A stretch of DNA of 64,000 bases, taken from positions 186,001 through 250,000 of the forward strand of contig CAVRYN010000005.1 in assembly GCA_963725505.1 (NCBI GenBank), in the 5' to 3' direction. Positions 17,591 through 26,248 of this stretch are shown here, in pieces (position 1 is the first letter of the stretch; each line of letters starts with the position of its first letter). This DNA is from Udaeobacter sp963725505. Lineage in GTDB: Bacteria > Verrucomicrobiota > Verrucomicrobiia > Chthoniobacterales > UBA10450. Both the position numbers and the translations under genes were made by a program. The notes below the pieces were generated by a model. It was not told the origin of the DNA, searched no databases, and saw only the letters and a list, made by a program, of their open reading frames with translations.

Positions 17591-17623
17591 ATGATGCGTC
17601 GATATATCGTTGGCTCGCATCAT
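17591..17623. promoter_or_regulatory. Nested palindrome at the ArsR-methyltransferase start (candidate operator)
   Basis: Outer arms ATGATGCG (17591-17598) and CGCATCAT (17616-17623) enclose the perfect 10-base palindrome CGATATATCG (17600-17609). The right arm overlaps the ATG start of the regulator gene, and the site lies in the shared gap with metK. Position and symmetry suit an autoregulatory operator. Confidence 0.55.
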
Positions 17624-18554
17624 GGCGTCAACCATTAATTTGTTGCGGTTGCTGGCAGACCCGACCCGGCTGCGTCTGTTGCTCTTGCTCGAGCAGGAAG
17701 AGCTTTCGGTAGCAGAGCTCCAGCAAATTCTGGGCATGGGCCAATCGCGGATCTCCAGTCACCTGGCGCAATTGAAACGCGCCGGCGTGGTCTCCGATCG
17801 GAGGGTCGGGAAAAATGTCTATTACGGCGCAAACCATCAGGGACGCAATTCACAGCGAGAGCGCGTGGCAGAGATAACGCGGCTGCTCGCGCGCGAATTG
17901 CCGGAAACGTCGCGCGATCGGACCAGTCTCAAGCTTGTTCTGCACAAGCGACAGGACAAAGCGCGGAAGTACTTCGACGAGCTCGCCGGTAAGTTTGGGC
18001 GAAGTTATGTGCCGGGCCGCTCGTGGAAGGCGCTGGCACATACGCTCATTACTCTTCTCCCGCCGCTGACCGTGGCTGACCTTGGAGCAGGCGAGGGGAC
18101 ACTCTCGCAGTTGCTGGCGAAGAAGGCGCGCAAGGTGATCGCGATCGATAATTCGCCAAAAATGGTCGAGTTCGGCGCCCAGCTTGCGAAGAAGCATGGA
18201 TTCAAGAATCTCGAGTACCGGCTTGGGGATATTGAAGATCCACCCATCGCAAAAAATAGTGTCGATCTTGCGATTCTCAGTCAGGCCTTGCATCACGCCA
18301 TTCATCCCGAGCGAGCCGTCGCCGCAACCCGTCGGATTTTGAAACGCGGCGGTCGAATGGTGATTCTCGATCTTTTGAGTCACCGGTTCGAACGCGCGCG
18401 GGAATTGTATGCAGATCACTGGCTCGGATTCAGCGAAGTGCAGTTGCATCAGTTCCTGGAAAAAGGCGGTTTCCGAGACATTGAGATCAGCGTCGTTTCC
18501 CGGGAAAAGCAAAGCCCGCACTTCCAAACCGTTTTCGCGACGGGAACAAAGTAA
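17622..18554 (+). CDS. ArsR-family regulator fused to a SAM-dependent methyltransferase
   Basis: 310 residues from ATG 17622 (a TTG at 17610 is an alternative). An ArsR winged helix spans about residues 3-75 (LLADPTRLRLLLLLEQEELSV..., recognition region GMGQSRISSHLAQLK, wing DRRVGKNVYY), without the Cys metal sites of ArsR/SmtB sensors. A linker leads to a class I methyltransferase fold with motif I VADLGAGEGTLSQLL and motif II VIAIDNSPKM. The product would bind both DNA and S-adenosylmethionine or S-adenosylhomocysteine. It is divergent from metK-ahcY with a palindrome at its start, so a plausible role is sensing the methylation cycle and controlling metK-ahcY. This role is inferred; related fusions are known next to methionine-cycle genes. 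Confidence 0.85.
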   Translation: MASTINLLRLLADPTRLRLLLLLEQEELSVAELQQILGMGQSRISSHLAQLKRAGVVSDRRVGKNVYYGANHQGRNSQRERVAEITRLLARELPETSRDRTSLKLVLHKRQDKARKYFDELAGKFGRSYVPGRSWKALAHTLITLLPPLTVADLGAGEGTLSQLLAKKARKVIAIDNSPKMVEFGAQLAKKHGFKNLEYRLGDIEDPPIAKNSVDLAILSQALHHAIHPERAVAATRRILKRGGRMVILDLLSHRFERARELYADHWLGFSEVQLHQFLEKGGFRDIEISVVSREKQSPHFQTVFATGTK

Positions 18555-18740
18555 TTGTTGCGGCCTTAGCCCCGTGTCATTACCTGCTCCGACGAAACTC
18601 GCTGCGACGACCATGAATCCGTTGCCCGGGTAACAATGGCAATACTTTTCTCGTGCCGCTTAGCTGCGGATAATCTCGCCAGCAAGGCGGTTACAGAATT
18701 TTTTAGCGAACACATCGATCTTGCCGTTGTCTTATTGTTA

Positions 18741-18756
18741 GCGAACTTATGTTCGC
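18741..18756. promoter_or_regulatory. Palindrome upstream of the cyclase/TPR gene
   Basis: GCGAAC-TTAT-GTTCGC, a perfect 6-base inverted repeat ending nine bases before the ATG at 18766. It could be an operator or a leader hairpin masking translation. The rest of the 211-base gap after the ArsR fusion gene holds no other clear feature. Confidence 0.4.
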
Positions 18757-18765
18757 CTGCGCCCT

Positions 18766-21111
18766 ATGCCTGCTGAATCCAAAGCCGCAGTTCGGCTCGA
18801 AATCGGACACGTCTTGTTCATCGACGTCGTAGGCTACTCCAAGCTGTTGATTAGCGAGCAGAGCGAACTGCTTGGTGTGCTCAATGATGCGGTCCGTGAG
18901 GCGGGAGAGTTCCGTTCCGCGGAAGCGGACGATCGATTAGTGCGCTTACCCACCGGTGACGGGATGGCGTTGGTCTTTCGCGACAGCCCCGAACAACCGG
19001 TGCGCTGTGCTTTGGAGATTAGTCAGGCGCTTAAGGCCCATCCGAAACTTCGGGTTCGAATGGGCGTTCACAGCGGGCCTGTGAACGAGGTCGCGGATGT
19101 AAATGAGCGCGCGAATATCGCCGGAGCCGGGATCAACATTGCGCAGCGGGTGATGGATTGTGGAGACGCCGGGCACATCCTCCTTTCAAAGCATGTCGCA
19201 GAAGATCTTCAGCACTATTTGGAATGGCAGGCGTACCTGCACGATGTCGGCCAATGCGAGGTGAAGCACGGGGAAATGATCTCCATCGTCAACCTCTACA
19301 CGAAAGACCTCGGTAATCCCAATCCCCCGCGTTTGAAGCGAGCGCGAACCGAGGTGCGGAGGCACCGCCGCAACGCTTTTTTAGTCGCCGGGTCAGGCCT
19401 GGCGGCTTTGCTCCTGGCGGGATCGTTTCTTTTGCCTCGCGCGTTCGCGCGCAAGATCGACAAATCGATCGCTGTACTTCCTTTTGAGAATTTGAGCGAC
19501 GACAAAGAGAACGCCTATTTCGCCGATGGCATTCAGGACGACGTGCTCACCAATCTATCCAAGATAAGCGATCTCAAAGTGATTTCCCGGACCTCGGTGA
19601 TGCCATATCGAGGAAAAGGATCCAACGTTCGTGAAATCGGAAAGGCACTGGGCGTCGCAACCCTTCTGGAGGGCAGCGTTCGCCGCGTCGGCAATCGCGT
19701 GCGCGTGGCCGTGCAATTGATCAACACCGAGAACGACGAGCACCTCTGGGCGGAAGATTACGACCGCGAGCTCACTGATGTCTTTGCGATTCAAACCGAC
19801 CTGGCACGAAAAATTGCAACCGAGTTGCAGGCAAAATTGTCGCCGAGCGAAAAAGCACAATTCGAACACAAGCCAACTGAAAACGGCGAGGCTTATCTGG
19901 CTTTCGTGCAGGCACACGATCTTTCCTGCACTTTTGAGGATTTCGAAAAACTGAAACAGGGCGAGCAGCTTTTCGAGCGTGCTCTCGACCTGGATCCAAA
20001 GTTCGCCCTTGCGGTCGCGCGCTACTCGCAATTGGAAAGCTGGATTGTTCACACATTCGATCCCACGCCGGCGCGTCGCGAAAAAGCGCGCGCTTTGGCC
20101 GAGCGTGCTCTGCAATTGCAGCCAGACCTCCCGGAAGCGCATCTGGCGCGTGGCGTCTCGTACTATTACGGCGATAACGATTACGATGCGGCGCTGAAAG
20201 AGTTCGAGATCGCGCAGCGCGGATTGCCTAACGAATCGGAAATCTATCTGTACATCGGCTCAATACAGCGCCGGCAGGGAAAATGGGCCGAGTCCACGGC
20301 GAATATGGAGAAGGCGGTCAGTTTAAATCCGAAGGACGTTTGGCCGCTGCAAAATCTCACGTTCAACTACGCAATGCTACGAAACTACGACAAGGCCAAC
20401 CAGACCATCGATCGCGCGCTCGCGTTGAATCCGACAGCTATAGAACTTTGGGAGGTCAAGTCCAAGCTGGCCATCGCCGACAAAGGCGATTTCAGCGTCG
20501 CAGAGAGAGGATTTGTGGCCGTGAAATCGGTTCAAATGACGAATGCGCAGAAAGTCACTGTCGCCAGCGGGCGGGCGGAGGTCTTTCTCTTGGAACGCAA
20601 ATACCAGGATGGACTGGAGGCAGCCGAGCGACTATCGGACGATCAGCTCGCAGGTTACCCGGGGGGCCTGTGGAGCAAATATTATTACATTGGCTTTACG
20701 CGGAAGGCACTGCAAGACCAGCCCGGCGCACGCGCGGCTTTCCTCCGGGCGAGAAGCGCGGCTGAGGACGCACTCAAACAGAATCCCAACGCGGCAAAGC
20801 TACGCATGCAGCTAGCAAAGGCGCTCGCGCACCTTGGCGAAAAAGATGCCGCACTCGCAGAAGCGCAACGCGCAAGCGAATTGCAGCCTGAAAGCAAGGA
20901 CGCCTTTGAGGGGCCGGAGATTGCTGAAGGTGTGGCCCAGGTTCAGACTATCGTTGGCGAGAACGATCGTGCGATTGAAATTCTGGATGGACTGTTGAGT
21001 AGGCCAAGCGGCGTCACTGTGCAGATGCTGAGGATAAACCCGATTTGGGATTCGTTGCGAAACGATCCGGGTTTTCAAGCTTTGCTGACTAAATACAGTG
21101 GCAAAGCGTAG
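18766..21111 (+). CDS. Class III nucleotidyl cyclase with TolB-like domain and TPR repeats
   Basis: 781 residues. Residues about 10-180 form a class III cyclase catalytic domain: FIDVVGYS with the first metal Asp, LPTGDGMALVF with the second, LRVRMGVHSGPV, and INIAQRV carrying the Asn/Arg pair that stabilises the transition state. A membrane helix follows near 205-225, then a TolB-N-terminal-like domain (KSIAVLPFENLSDDKENAYFADG...) to about 370 and then TPR repeats to the end. Such proteins probably make cAMP in response to envelope or protein-interaction cues. The catalytic residues look intact, so enzymatic activity is plausible. The next gene starts inside its last 14 bases. Confidence 0.85.
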   Translation: MPAESKAAVRLEIGHVLFIDVVGYSKLLISEQSELLGVLNDAVREAGEFRSAEADDRLVRLPTGDGMALVFRDSPEQPVRCALEISQALKAHPKLRVRMGVHSGPVNEVADVNERANIAGAGINIAQRVMDCGDAGHILLSKHVAEDLQHYLEWQAYLHDVGQCEVKHGEMISIVNLYTKDLGNPNPPRLKRARTEVRRHRRNAFLVAGSGLAALLLAGSFLLPRAFARKIDKSIAVLPFENLSDDKENAYFADGIQDDVLTNLSKISDLKVISRTSVMPYRGKGSNVREIGKALGVATLLEGSVRRVGNRVRVAVQLINTENDEHLWAEDYDRELTDVFAIQTDLARKIATELQAKLSPSEKAQFEHKPTENGEAYLAFVQAHDLSCTFEDFEKLKQGEQLFERALDLDPKFALAVARYSQLESWIVHTFDPTPARREKARALAERALQLQPDLPEAHLARGVSYYYGDNDYDAALKEFEIAQRGLPNESEIYLYIGSIQRRQGKWAESTANMEKAVSLNPKDVWPLQNLTFNYAMLRNYDKANQTIDRALALNPTAIELWEVKSKLAIADKGDFSVAERGFVAVKSVQMTNAQKVTVASGRAEVFLLERKYQDGLEAAERLSDDQLAGYPGGLWSKYYYIGFTRKALQDQPGARAAFLRARSAAEDALKQNPNAAKLRMQLAKALAHLGEKDAALAEAQRASELQPESKDAFEGPEIAEGVAQVQTIVGENDRAIEILDGLLSRPSGVTVQMLRINPIWDSLRNDPGFQALLTKYSGKA

Positions 21112-21859
21112 CGCCGCGCTGCTTCTTTTCGCCGTTGCCGCAACAGCGCACGCGGATTGGACGATCCGCTCGAGCGACTCGGAACCCGGACGCGACGGCA
21201 TCGCACATCGACACGTCGTTTTAGAAAATGCCAGCGCGAATGAGAACGCCGCCATCGATCTTGCAATTTTTTCTGCCAAGTCCTGCACCCTGCGCGTGAT
21301 TGACAATCCAACCGGCGAAACTTTGTCTGACACCATGCCACGCGAGAAATGCGCCGCGGGAGTAAACGGCGGTTATTTCAGCCCGGACTTCGCGCCCATC
21401 GGCTTATTGATAAGCAGTGGCAGAATGATTGCCCCATTGCAACGCGCTCGACTGATCACCGGCGTTCTCAGTGCGTCGGCGCGCGGTGTTCAGATCCTGC
21501 GAGTTCGCGAATTTTCGAGACGAGAAAAGATAAGCGCTGCGGTTCAATGTGGACCGTTTCTTGTCGATCATTACGAGCTGGTCCGTGGTCTGGACGATTC
21601 AACCGCGGCACGCCGGACTTTTGCAGCAACTATAACAAATGATCGCGCGTTGCTCGGAGTTTGCTCCGAAATCTCGCTTGCCGAATTGGCAGCAATTCTT
21701 GCTACAACGCGCTTGGCCGATAATTTGAAAATACAGCGCGCGCTGAATCTCGATGGCGGATCTTCGAGCGCATTTTGGTTTGCGGGCGAAAATGGCAGCG
21801 CGTTTTCCATTCGCGAGCAAAAACCGGTGCGCGATTTCGTGGCAGTGGTGCCGAAATAG
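21098..21859 (+). CDS. Phosphodiester glycosidase-family exported protein
   Basis: 253 residues from a GTG at 21098 overlapping the upstream stop. A signal peptide occupies residues 1-19 (LLLFAVAATAHAD). The fold signature of the NAGPA/DUF2233 family is visible: VNGGYFSPDFAPIGLLIS around residues 88-105, QCGPFLVD near 150, and ALNLDGGSSSAFW near 215-227. The family member that uncovers mannose 6-phosphate in animals removes N-acetylglucosamine from a phosphodiester; bacterial members probably act on cell-wall or envelope phosphodiester-linked sugars. Substrate unknown. Confidence 0.85.
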   Translation: MAKRSAALLLFAVAATAHADWTIRSSDSEPGRDGIAHRHVVLENASANENAAIDLAIFSAKSCTLRVIDNPTGETLSDTMPREKCAAGVNGGYFSPDFAPIGLLISSGRMIAPLQRARLITGVLSASARGVQILRVREFSRREKISAAVQCGPFLVDHYELVRGLDDSTAARRTFAATITNDRALLGVCSEISLAELAAILATTRLADNLKIQRALNLDGGSSSAFWFAGENGSAFSIREQKPVRDFVAVVPK

Positions 21860-21867
21860 TTCTCGCG

Positions 21868-21975
21868 GTCATTCCGAGCGAAGCGAGGAATCTCACAAAG
21901 CTCTCGTGGATCACGCTCGCCAGCTTGTGTATTCTAAGCTTCGATTGTGCGGTCCCTCACTTCGTTCGGGATGAC
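21868..21975. repeat. GTCATTCCGAG palindromic repeat, copy 2, abutting a start codon
   Basis: Left end GTCATTCCGAGCGAAGCGAG, right end CACTTCGTTCGGGATGAC. The element ends at 21975 and the ATG of the FAA-hydrolase gene is at 21976, so the repeat supplies the whole ribosome-binding region of that gene. Confidence 0.85.
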
Positions 21976-22788
21976 ATGATGAGAACCTTTGGCGGATTCA
22001 GGTCGGGCGATGAATTCTTCTACGGGGAATTGCGCGGCGATGAAGTGCATCGGCTGGCGCAGCCTTACTGGATTCAAATTCAGCCCACCGGCGAAGTGCT
22101 GCCGCTCGCAAATTTGCAAATCGGTATTCCAGTTGCGCCATCGAAATTAATCGCGGTCGGGCTGAATTACTCCGATCACATCGCGGAGATGAAACGAACC
22201 GCAGTGGGCGCGCCGTTAATCTGGTTTAAGGCGCCGAGCTCGCTTCTGCCGCATAATGGTGCGATCGAAATTGCGTTCCCCGAGCATCGAACGGATTTCG
22301 AAGCAGAGCTCGCGGTGGTGCTGGGCACTCCAACGAAAAACGTCAGCATGGAGGAGGCGCTCGATCACGTCTTCGGTTACACAATCGGTCTCGATATTAC
22401 CGATCGCGATTTGCAAAAACAGGAAAAGCAATTTGGCCGTTGTAAATCGTTCGATACTTACACGCCGATTGGGCCGTACGTTCATACCGATGTGGACGTG
22501 AGCGATGTTTCGCTGGAGCTGCGGCAGAATGGCGAGTTGCGCCAAAGCACGCGCACGAACGGAATGATCTATTCGATTGCGCAGCTTGTTTCATTCGCGA
22601 GTCAGTCGCTCACACTTTTGCCGGGCGATGTGATTTTGAGCGGGACGCCGGCTGGCGTCGGCCCCATTCATGCCGGAGATCAATTGGAAGCAGCAATCGA
22701 CAATTGGCCGCCGCTGCTGAACAGCGTTGCGATCGCGCCTGACGCGGTGTCTCGCGAGGGGGAACCAAACCGTGCAACGACCAGTTGA
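21976..22788 (+). CDS. Fumarylacetoacetate-hydrolase-family protein
   Basis: 270 residues from ATG 21976 (a second ATG follows at 21979). The domain has the family metal-binding segments: GLNYSDHIAEM (His), FEAELAVVLG (two Glu) and GYTIGLDITDRDLQ (Asp), followed by GDVILSGTPAGVG. Members hydrolyse or decarboxylate beta-diketo acids such as 2-hydroxyhepta-2,4-diene-1,7-dioate or acylpyruvates. The exact substrate is not evident and no aromatic-degradation genes are nearby. The start lies directly at the end of a dispersed repeat with no visible Shine-Dalgarno of its own; an upstream open stretch reading through the repeat is not considered coding. Confidence 0.87.
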   Translation: MMRTFGGFRSGDEFFYGELRGDEVHRLAQPYWIQIQPTGEVLPLANLQIGIPVAPSKLIAVGLNYSDHIAEMKRTAVGAPLIWFKAPSSLLPHNGAIEIAFPEHRTDFEAELAVVLGTPTKNVSMEEALDHVFGYTIGLDITDRDLQKQEKQFGRCKSFDTYTPIGPYVHTDVDVSDVSLELRQNGELRQSTRTNGMIYSIAQLVSFASQSLTLLPGDVILSGTPAGVGPIHAGDQLEAAIDNWPPLLNSVAIAPDAVSREGEPNRATTS

Positions 22789-22961
22789 AAGACTTGCCTT
22801 ACATCTCGCGAGAAGGGATATTACGAAGTAAAAGGTGCGATGCGCAAAGGGTGAAGGGGGCACAAAAAAGTGAAAAATTTTTCTCGACTCGCAGCTCCCG
22901 CATTTCCAATAATCGGAAACTCGTATCTAAATCGAGCCATTCATCAATTACTGCTTCAACT

Positions 22962-23954
22962 ATGAAAACCTCACTCATTGTTTGTCTATTGTTACTGTCC
23001 CTTGCGCTCACTTCGCTTGCGCAATCTCCCGCTGCGCCACAAACGTCTCCGGCCGCAGGCGCTCCCGCTGCGGCGGGTGCAGCAGCCGCGACAAGTTCCG
23101 GCGCACCGGCTGCGATGAGTCCGGGCGCGCCGGCTGCGATGAGTCCGGGCGCGCCGGCTCAAACGGGAAGTGTGCCGCCTGGCGAATCTCCCGCCGCGCC
23201 AGCGGCAGCGGTTACCGCTGCGTTAAGCCCCGCAGCAGAAAGCCCGCCGCCGGCTCCTGAGGCCAACGCGAGCGGCGGCCTGCTTGGGAGCAATTGGTTG
23301 ATCGACAAGTTCCACAAGGGCGGTCCAATCATGTGGCCGATTTTGATTGTATCGATCGTCGGGCTCACCGTGGTGATCGAGCGAATTTTTTGGTGGGTTG
23401 GCCGCTGGTTCCGACGTGATCCGAAACGCATCGAGAAGGTGTTCACCGCGATTGAACACGGCGATACGGCCGAGGCTTCCAGGCTTTCCAGAGGTTCGCG
23501 GGACCCAGTTTTGCGCATGATGTGGAATGGCCTCAATCACCAACACGCTTCGCTGCAGGGCGCATTGCAGGTCGCTGCCGGCATCGAGATCAAACGCGCC
23601 GGTCGATTCCTCGTCGTCATGGACACACTCGTAACTTTGGCGCCGTTGCTCGGTCTGTTGGGCACCATTACCGGTCTGATCCGTTCATTCAGCTTCCTCG
23701 GCAACGAAGAGTTGGCAGTGCAAGCCGTCACCGGTGGTATCGCGGAAGCGCTTATCGCCACAGCCTGCGGTCTCGGTATTGCCATCTTCGCTCTGATTCC
23801 GTTTAACTTTTTCACTTCCCGAGTGGCTAACTTGGAGTTCGAATTACAGACGGCAGCCACCAATCTGGAAGTAATGTTAGGAGCACAAACCGCGGCGCAG
23901 GAAATCAAGTTCGCGGGGCAAGCCCCGGTCGCTGGGAAAGGCTCGTCGATCTAA
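22962..23954 (+). CDS. exbB: ExbB/TolQ-type proton channel subunit
   Basis: 330 residues from ATG 22962, chosen because a signal peptide follows immediately (MKTSLIVCLLLLSLALTSLA). After it comes an Ala/Pro/Ser-rich periplasmic stretch with a 24-base tandem repeat (SPGAPAAM units, about 23106-23160). The MotA/TolQ/ExbB core then follows: a helix near 120-140 and paired helices with TLAPLLGLLGTITGLI and GGIAEALIATACGLGIAIFALIP, the proton-channel motifs. It couples the inner-membrane proton gradient to TonB. First gene of a four-gene set exbB-exbD-tonB-exbD with gaps of 6-11 bases. Confidence 0.92.
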   Translation: MKTSLIVCLLLLSLALTSLAQSPAAPQTSPAAGAPAAAGAAAATSSGAPAAMSPGAPAAMSPGAPAQTGSVPPGESPAAPAAAVTAALSPAAESPPPAPEANASGGLLGSNWLIDKFHKGGPIMWPILIVSIVGLTVVIERIFWWVGRWFRRDPKRIEKVFTAIEHGDTAEASRLSRGSRDPVLRMMWNGLNHQHASLQGALQVAAGIEIKRAGRFLVVMDTLVTLAPLLGLLGTITGLIRSFSFLGNEELAVQAVTGGIAEALIATACGLGIAIFALIPFNFFTSRVANLEFELQTAATNLEVMLGAQTAAQEIKFAGQAPVAGKGSSI

Positions 23955-23963
23955 AGGCTTCCA

Positions 23964-24398
23964 ATGTACGTAAGCTCACCCATTCCACACAAGAAAGCGC
24001 GGATCGAGATCATCCCGTTGATCGACATCATGTTCTTTTTGCTCGCCAGTTTCATGATGGTGAGCTTGAGCCAGGTGCACATGAAGGGGGTAAAGGTGAA
24101 CTTGCCATCGGGCGTTTCGGGTGAGACGCAGACTAAACGCGAGTACCTCAGTGTATCGGTCGATAAAGATGGTCATTACTTCTTCGACAAGGACGAAGTC
24201 GGTGACGAGGAACTGCTGAATCGTCTCCGAAGGGTGCACGGGTCAGCCCCTGACGCGAAGGTGTTTCTTCGAGGCGATCGGGACTCGGCCCATCTTAACG
24301 TTGCCCATGCGCTCGAAATAATTCGCGCGTCCGGCTACTATAAAGTCTCGTTCGAAATTAAGAGCGAATCGCTGAAGGGAGTCCCGGGATCCCAGTAA
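23964..24398 (+). CDS. exbD: ExbD-type subunit, first copy
   Basis: 144 residues. The N-terminus has the single membrane helix with the essential Asp (IIPLIDIMFFLLASFMMVSLSQ), then a periplasmic domain binding TonB and peptidoglycan-side partners. The length fits ExbD/TolR. It follows exbB by nine bases. A second, different exbD closes the operon after tonB; the two share the helix almost exactly but diverge in the periplasmic part, suggesting heteromeric ExbD dimers or separate partners. Confidence 0.92.
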   Translation: MYVSSPIPHKKARIEIIPLIDIMFFLLASFMMVSLSQVHMKGVKVNLPSGVSGETQTKREYLSVSVDKDGHYFFDKDEVGDEELLNRLRRVHGSAPDAKVFLRGDRDSAHLNVAHALEIIRASGYYKVSFEIKSESLKGVPGSQ

Positions 24399-24404
24399 CT
24401 GGTT

Positions 24405-25013
24405 ATGGCAAAAGAAGAAGTAAGACCATTGATTTACCGGCCGCCGCCCCGGTGGTATTTCTGGACCGCCTTGGGCGCTGCATTAGCGATCCACGCTACA
24501 GCGGTCGCATTGTCGCAAAGGCACGAGGCCGCTGCAGTGGAGCTTCCTCCTCAACCGCCGCAGGTCATCGAGGCGACGTTGGCGCCACCGGAGTCCACGC
24601 CACCACCGGAAGACATTCCGTTGCCGGAGCCTCCTCCTCCACCTGACATTAAGCCAGAGTTCGTCGAGGAAAGAACACCGCCACCGCGGCCGCCGCCGAC
24701 CCAGCAAAAATTCGTGCCGATTAAGGCTGCCGAGATGTCGATGTCCCGGGCAAAAGCGCTTGCCATCAACTCGCCGCGCCCGCCTTATCCTTATGAGGCG
24801 CGTGCGCATAAGATCACGGGCAGCGGAGTGATCGTCGCGAACGTTGACGCAGCATCCGGCAACGTAACTGACGCTTCTGTCGCGCAAAGTACTGGGAGTT
24901 CCATACTGGATGACGCCGCCATTAGCACCTTCCGGCGGTGGAGATTTAGGCCGGGGTCAGTTTCCAAGGTCAGGATTCCCATCACCTTCACCTTAACCGG
25001 CGCGTCGTACTAA
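24405..25013 (+). CDS. tonB: TonB energy-transducing protein
   Basis: 202 residues. An anchor helix lies at about 17-37 (WTALGAALAIHATAVALS) including the His found in many TonB anchors. A Pro/Glu-rich spacer covers 47-105, and a C-terminal TonB domain of about 80 residues begins at RPPYPYEARAHKITGSGVIV and carries the STFRRWRFRPG motif. It spans the periplasm to energise outer-membrane TonB-dependent receptors. The spacer is short. It is placed between two exbD genes. Confidence 0.92.
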   Translation: MAKEEVRPLIYRPPPRWYFWTALGAALAIHATAVALSQRHEAAAVELPPQPPQVIEATLAPPESTPPPEDIPLPEPPPPPDIKPEFVEERTPPPRPPPTQQKFVPIKAAEMSMSRAKALAINSPRPPYPYEARAHKITGSGVIVANVDAASGNVTDASVAQSTGSSILDDAAISTFRRWRFRPGSVSKVRIPITFTLTGASY

Positions 25014-25024
25014 ATTTCACCAAT

Positions 25025-25522
25025 ATGAGAATCTCTTCACCAGTTCCTCATAAAAGAGCGCGCATCGAAATTATTCCATTGATCGATATCATGTTCTTTC
25101 TGCTTGCCAGCTTCATGATGGTGAGCCTGAGCCAGACGCACATGAAAGGAATCCGGGTCAACTTACCGGCTGCGGTCGGGCCTCCGCCAACCGGCCAAAT
25201 AGATTTCGTTTCCGTAAAAGTGCTGGAGGGAAACGCGGTGTTTTTCAATAACGAGTACGTCCCAGACGACCAGGTGCTTCCGCGGCTTTTTGCACTCCAC
25301 CGGGGGAATTCCGACGTCAAACTCTCTCTTAGCGCCGCGCCCAAGGCCGTGTACGGCGACGTCATCGGAGTGCTCGATAAAATTCGGCAGGTTGGAATTA
25401 CAAAAGTCGGATACCAGATCAGAGCAGCTTCTGGAGTGGGTGGCTCGGCTCCGCCTCCAGGGGCTCCACCGCCGCCCGGCGCGCCACCGCCACAGGGAGC
25501 GCCGCCTCCGCCCGGGCCTTAA
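25025..25522 (+). CDS. exbD: ExbD-type subunit, second copy, with Pro-rich tail
   Basis: 165 residues. The N-terminal helix IIPLIDIMFFLLASFMM with the channel Asp is nearly identical to the first ExbD, the periplasmic domain is diverged, and the C-terminus is a 25-residue Gly/Pro/Ala tail made of near-repeats (GAPPPPGAPPPQ). The tail may bind the peptidoglycan side or an SH3-like partner; this is inference. Its stop overlaps the convergent rdgB stop in opposite orientation by three or four bases. Confidence 0.9.
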   Translation: MRISSPVPHKRARIEIIPLIDIMFFLLASFMMVSLSQTHMKGIRVNLPAAVGPPPTGQIDFVSVKVLEGNAVFFNNEYVPDDQVLPRLFALHRGNSDVKLSLSAAPKAVYGDVIGVLDKIRQVGITKVGYQIRAASGVGGSAPPPGAPPPPGAPPPQGAPPPPGP

Positions 25523-26121
25523 TCGCCCGTTTTAAGAGCTGCAAGTTTGGTAGTAAGCCCGCGAAGCGCTTTCGCCCGGTGGCTGATCGTATTTTTCACT
25601 TCCGCGGGCAGCTCGGCAAAAGTCTCCTCAAATCCATGCGGAACAAAAATCGGATCGTAGCCAAATCCGTATGAGCCGCGCACTCGCTCGACGATTGTTC
25701 CCTCGACAATCCCTTCGAACGTCCCGAGCAGTTCCCCCTGCCGGGCGAGCGCAATCACGCAGCGAAAGCACGCCGATCTCTTAGTTTCTCCGGTCCCGGT
25801 TCGAGCAAGTTCACCCAGCAACTTGTCGATGTTTTGTTTATCAGTTGCATTTTCGCCTGCGTAACGCGCGGAAAAAATTCCGGGCGCGCCGCCAAGTATA
25901 TCGACTTCCAGACCGGAATCATCGGCAACAGCAAGCGCCGACAAATGTTTGGAGGCGCTGACTGCCTTCAGTATCGCATTTTCTTCATATGATTTCCCGG
26001 TCTCGTGTATGTCGGGGATTGCGGGATGCGCGGACAAATCGCTGACCGTGAAGGCCGGCCCGAGAATCCGCTGAATCTCGCGCGTCTTGTGCGCATTGCG
26101 CGTTGCGACAATCAATTGCAT
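25519..26121 (-). CDS. rdgB: XTP/dITP pyrophosphatase
   Basis: 200 residues from ATG 26121 (an upstream ATG would add ten residues of repeat-derived sequence). RdgB/Ham1 enzymes hydrolyse deaminated purine nucleotides (dITP, XTP) to monophosphates, keeping them out of DNA. Motifs visible: IVATRNAHKTREI near residues 3-15, VADDSGLEVD near 65-74, GSYGFGYDPIF near 148-158 and SHRAKALR near 181-188. The length and motif spacing are typical. Confidence 0.94.
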   Translation of the reverse strand: MQLIVATRNAHKTREIQRILGPAFTVSDLSAHPAIPDIHETGKSYEENAILKAVSASKHLSALAVADDSGLEVDILGGAPGIFSARYAGENATDKQNIDKLLGELARTGTGETKRSACFRCVIALARQGELLGTFEGIVEGTIVERVRGSYGFGYDPIFVPHGFEETFAELPAEVKNTISHRAKALRGLTTKLAALKTGD

Positions 26122-26143
26122 GCGCGTTTGACAGGATTCAGGA

Positions 26144-26244
26144 TTAACCACTAATCAACACGAATGCCCACGAATAACGGAAAGTTGTTTAGCAAAGAGA
26201 CTGGCTCTGTGAATTTGTGTTTATTCGTGTTCATTCGTGGTTAA
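26144..26244. repeat. TTAACCACNAAT inverted repeat, copy 1, abutting leuS
   Basis: Left arm TTAACCACTAATCAACACGA, right arm TTCGTGTTCATTCGTGGTTA. It ends four bases before the leuS ATG and occupies the whole region where a Shine-Dalgarno would be sought. Matches the copy at 58410-58491. Confidence 0.8.
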
Positions 26245-26248
26245 GTAA

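Noticed and set aside
21775..22788. A 337-residue FAA-hydrolase from 21775
   Set aside because: The extra N-terminus is a translation of a dispersed repeat and overlaps the upstream gene; the ATG at 21976 is right.
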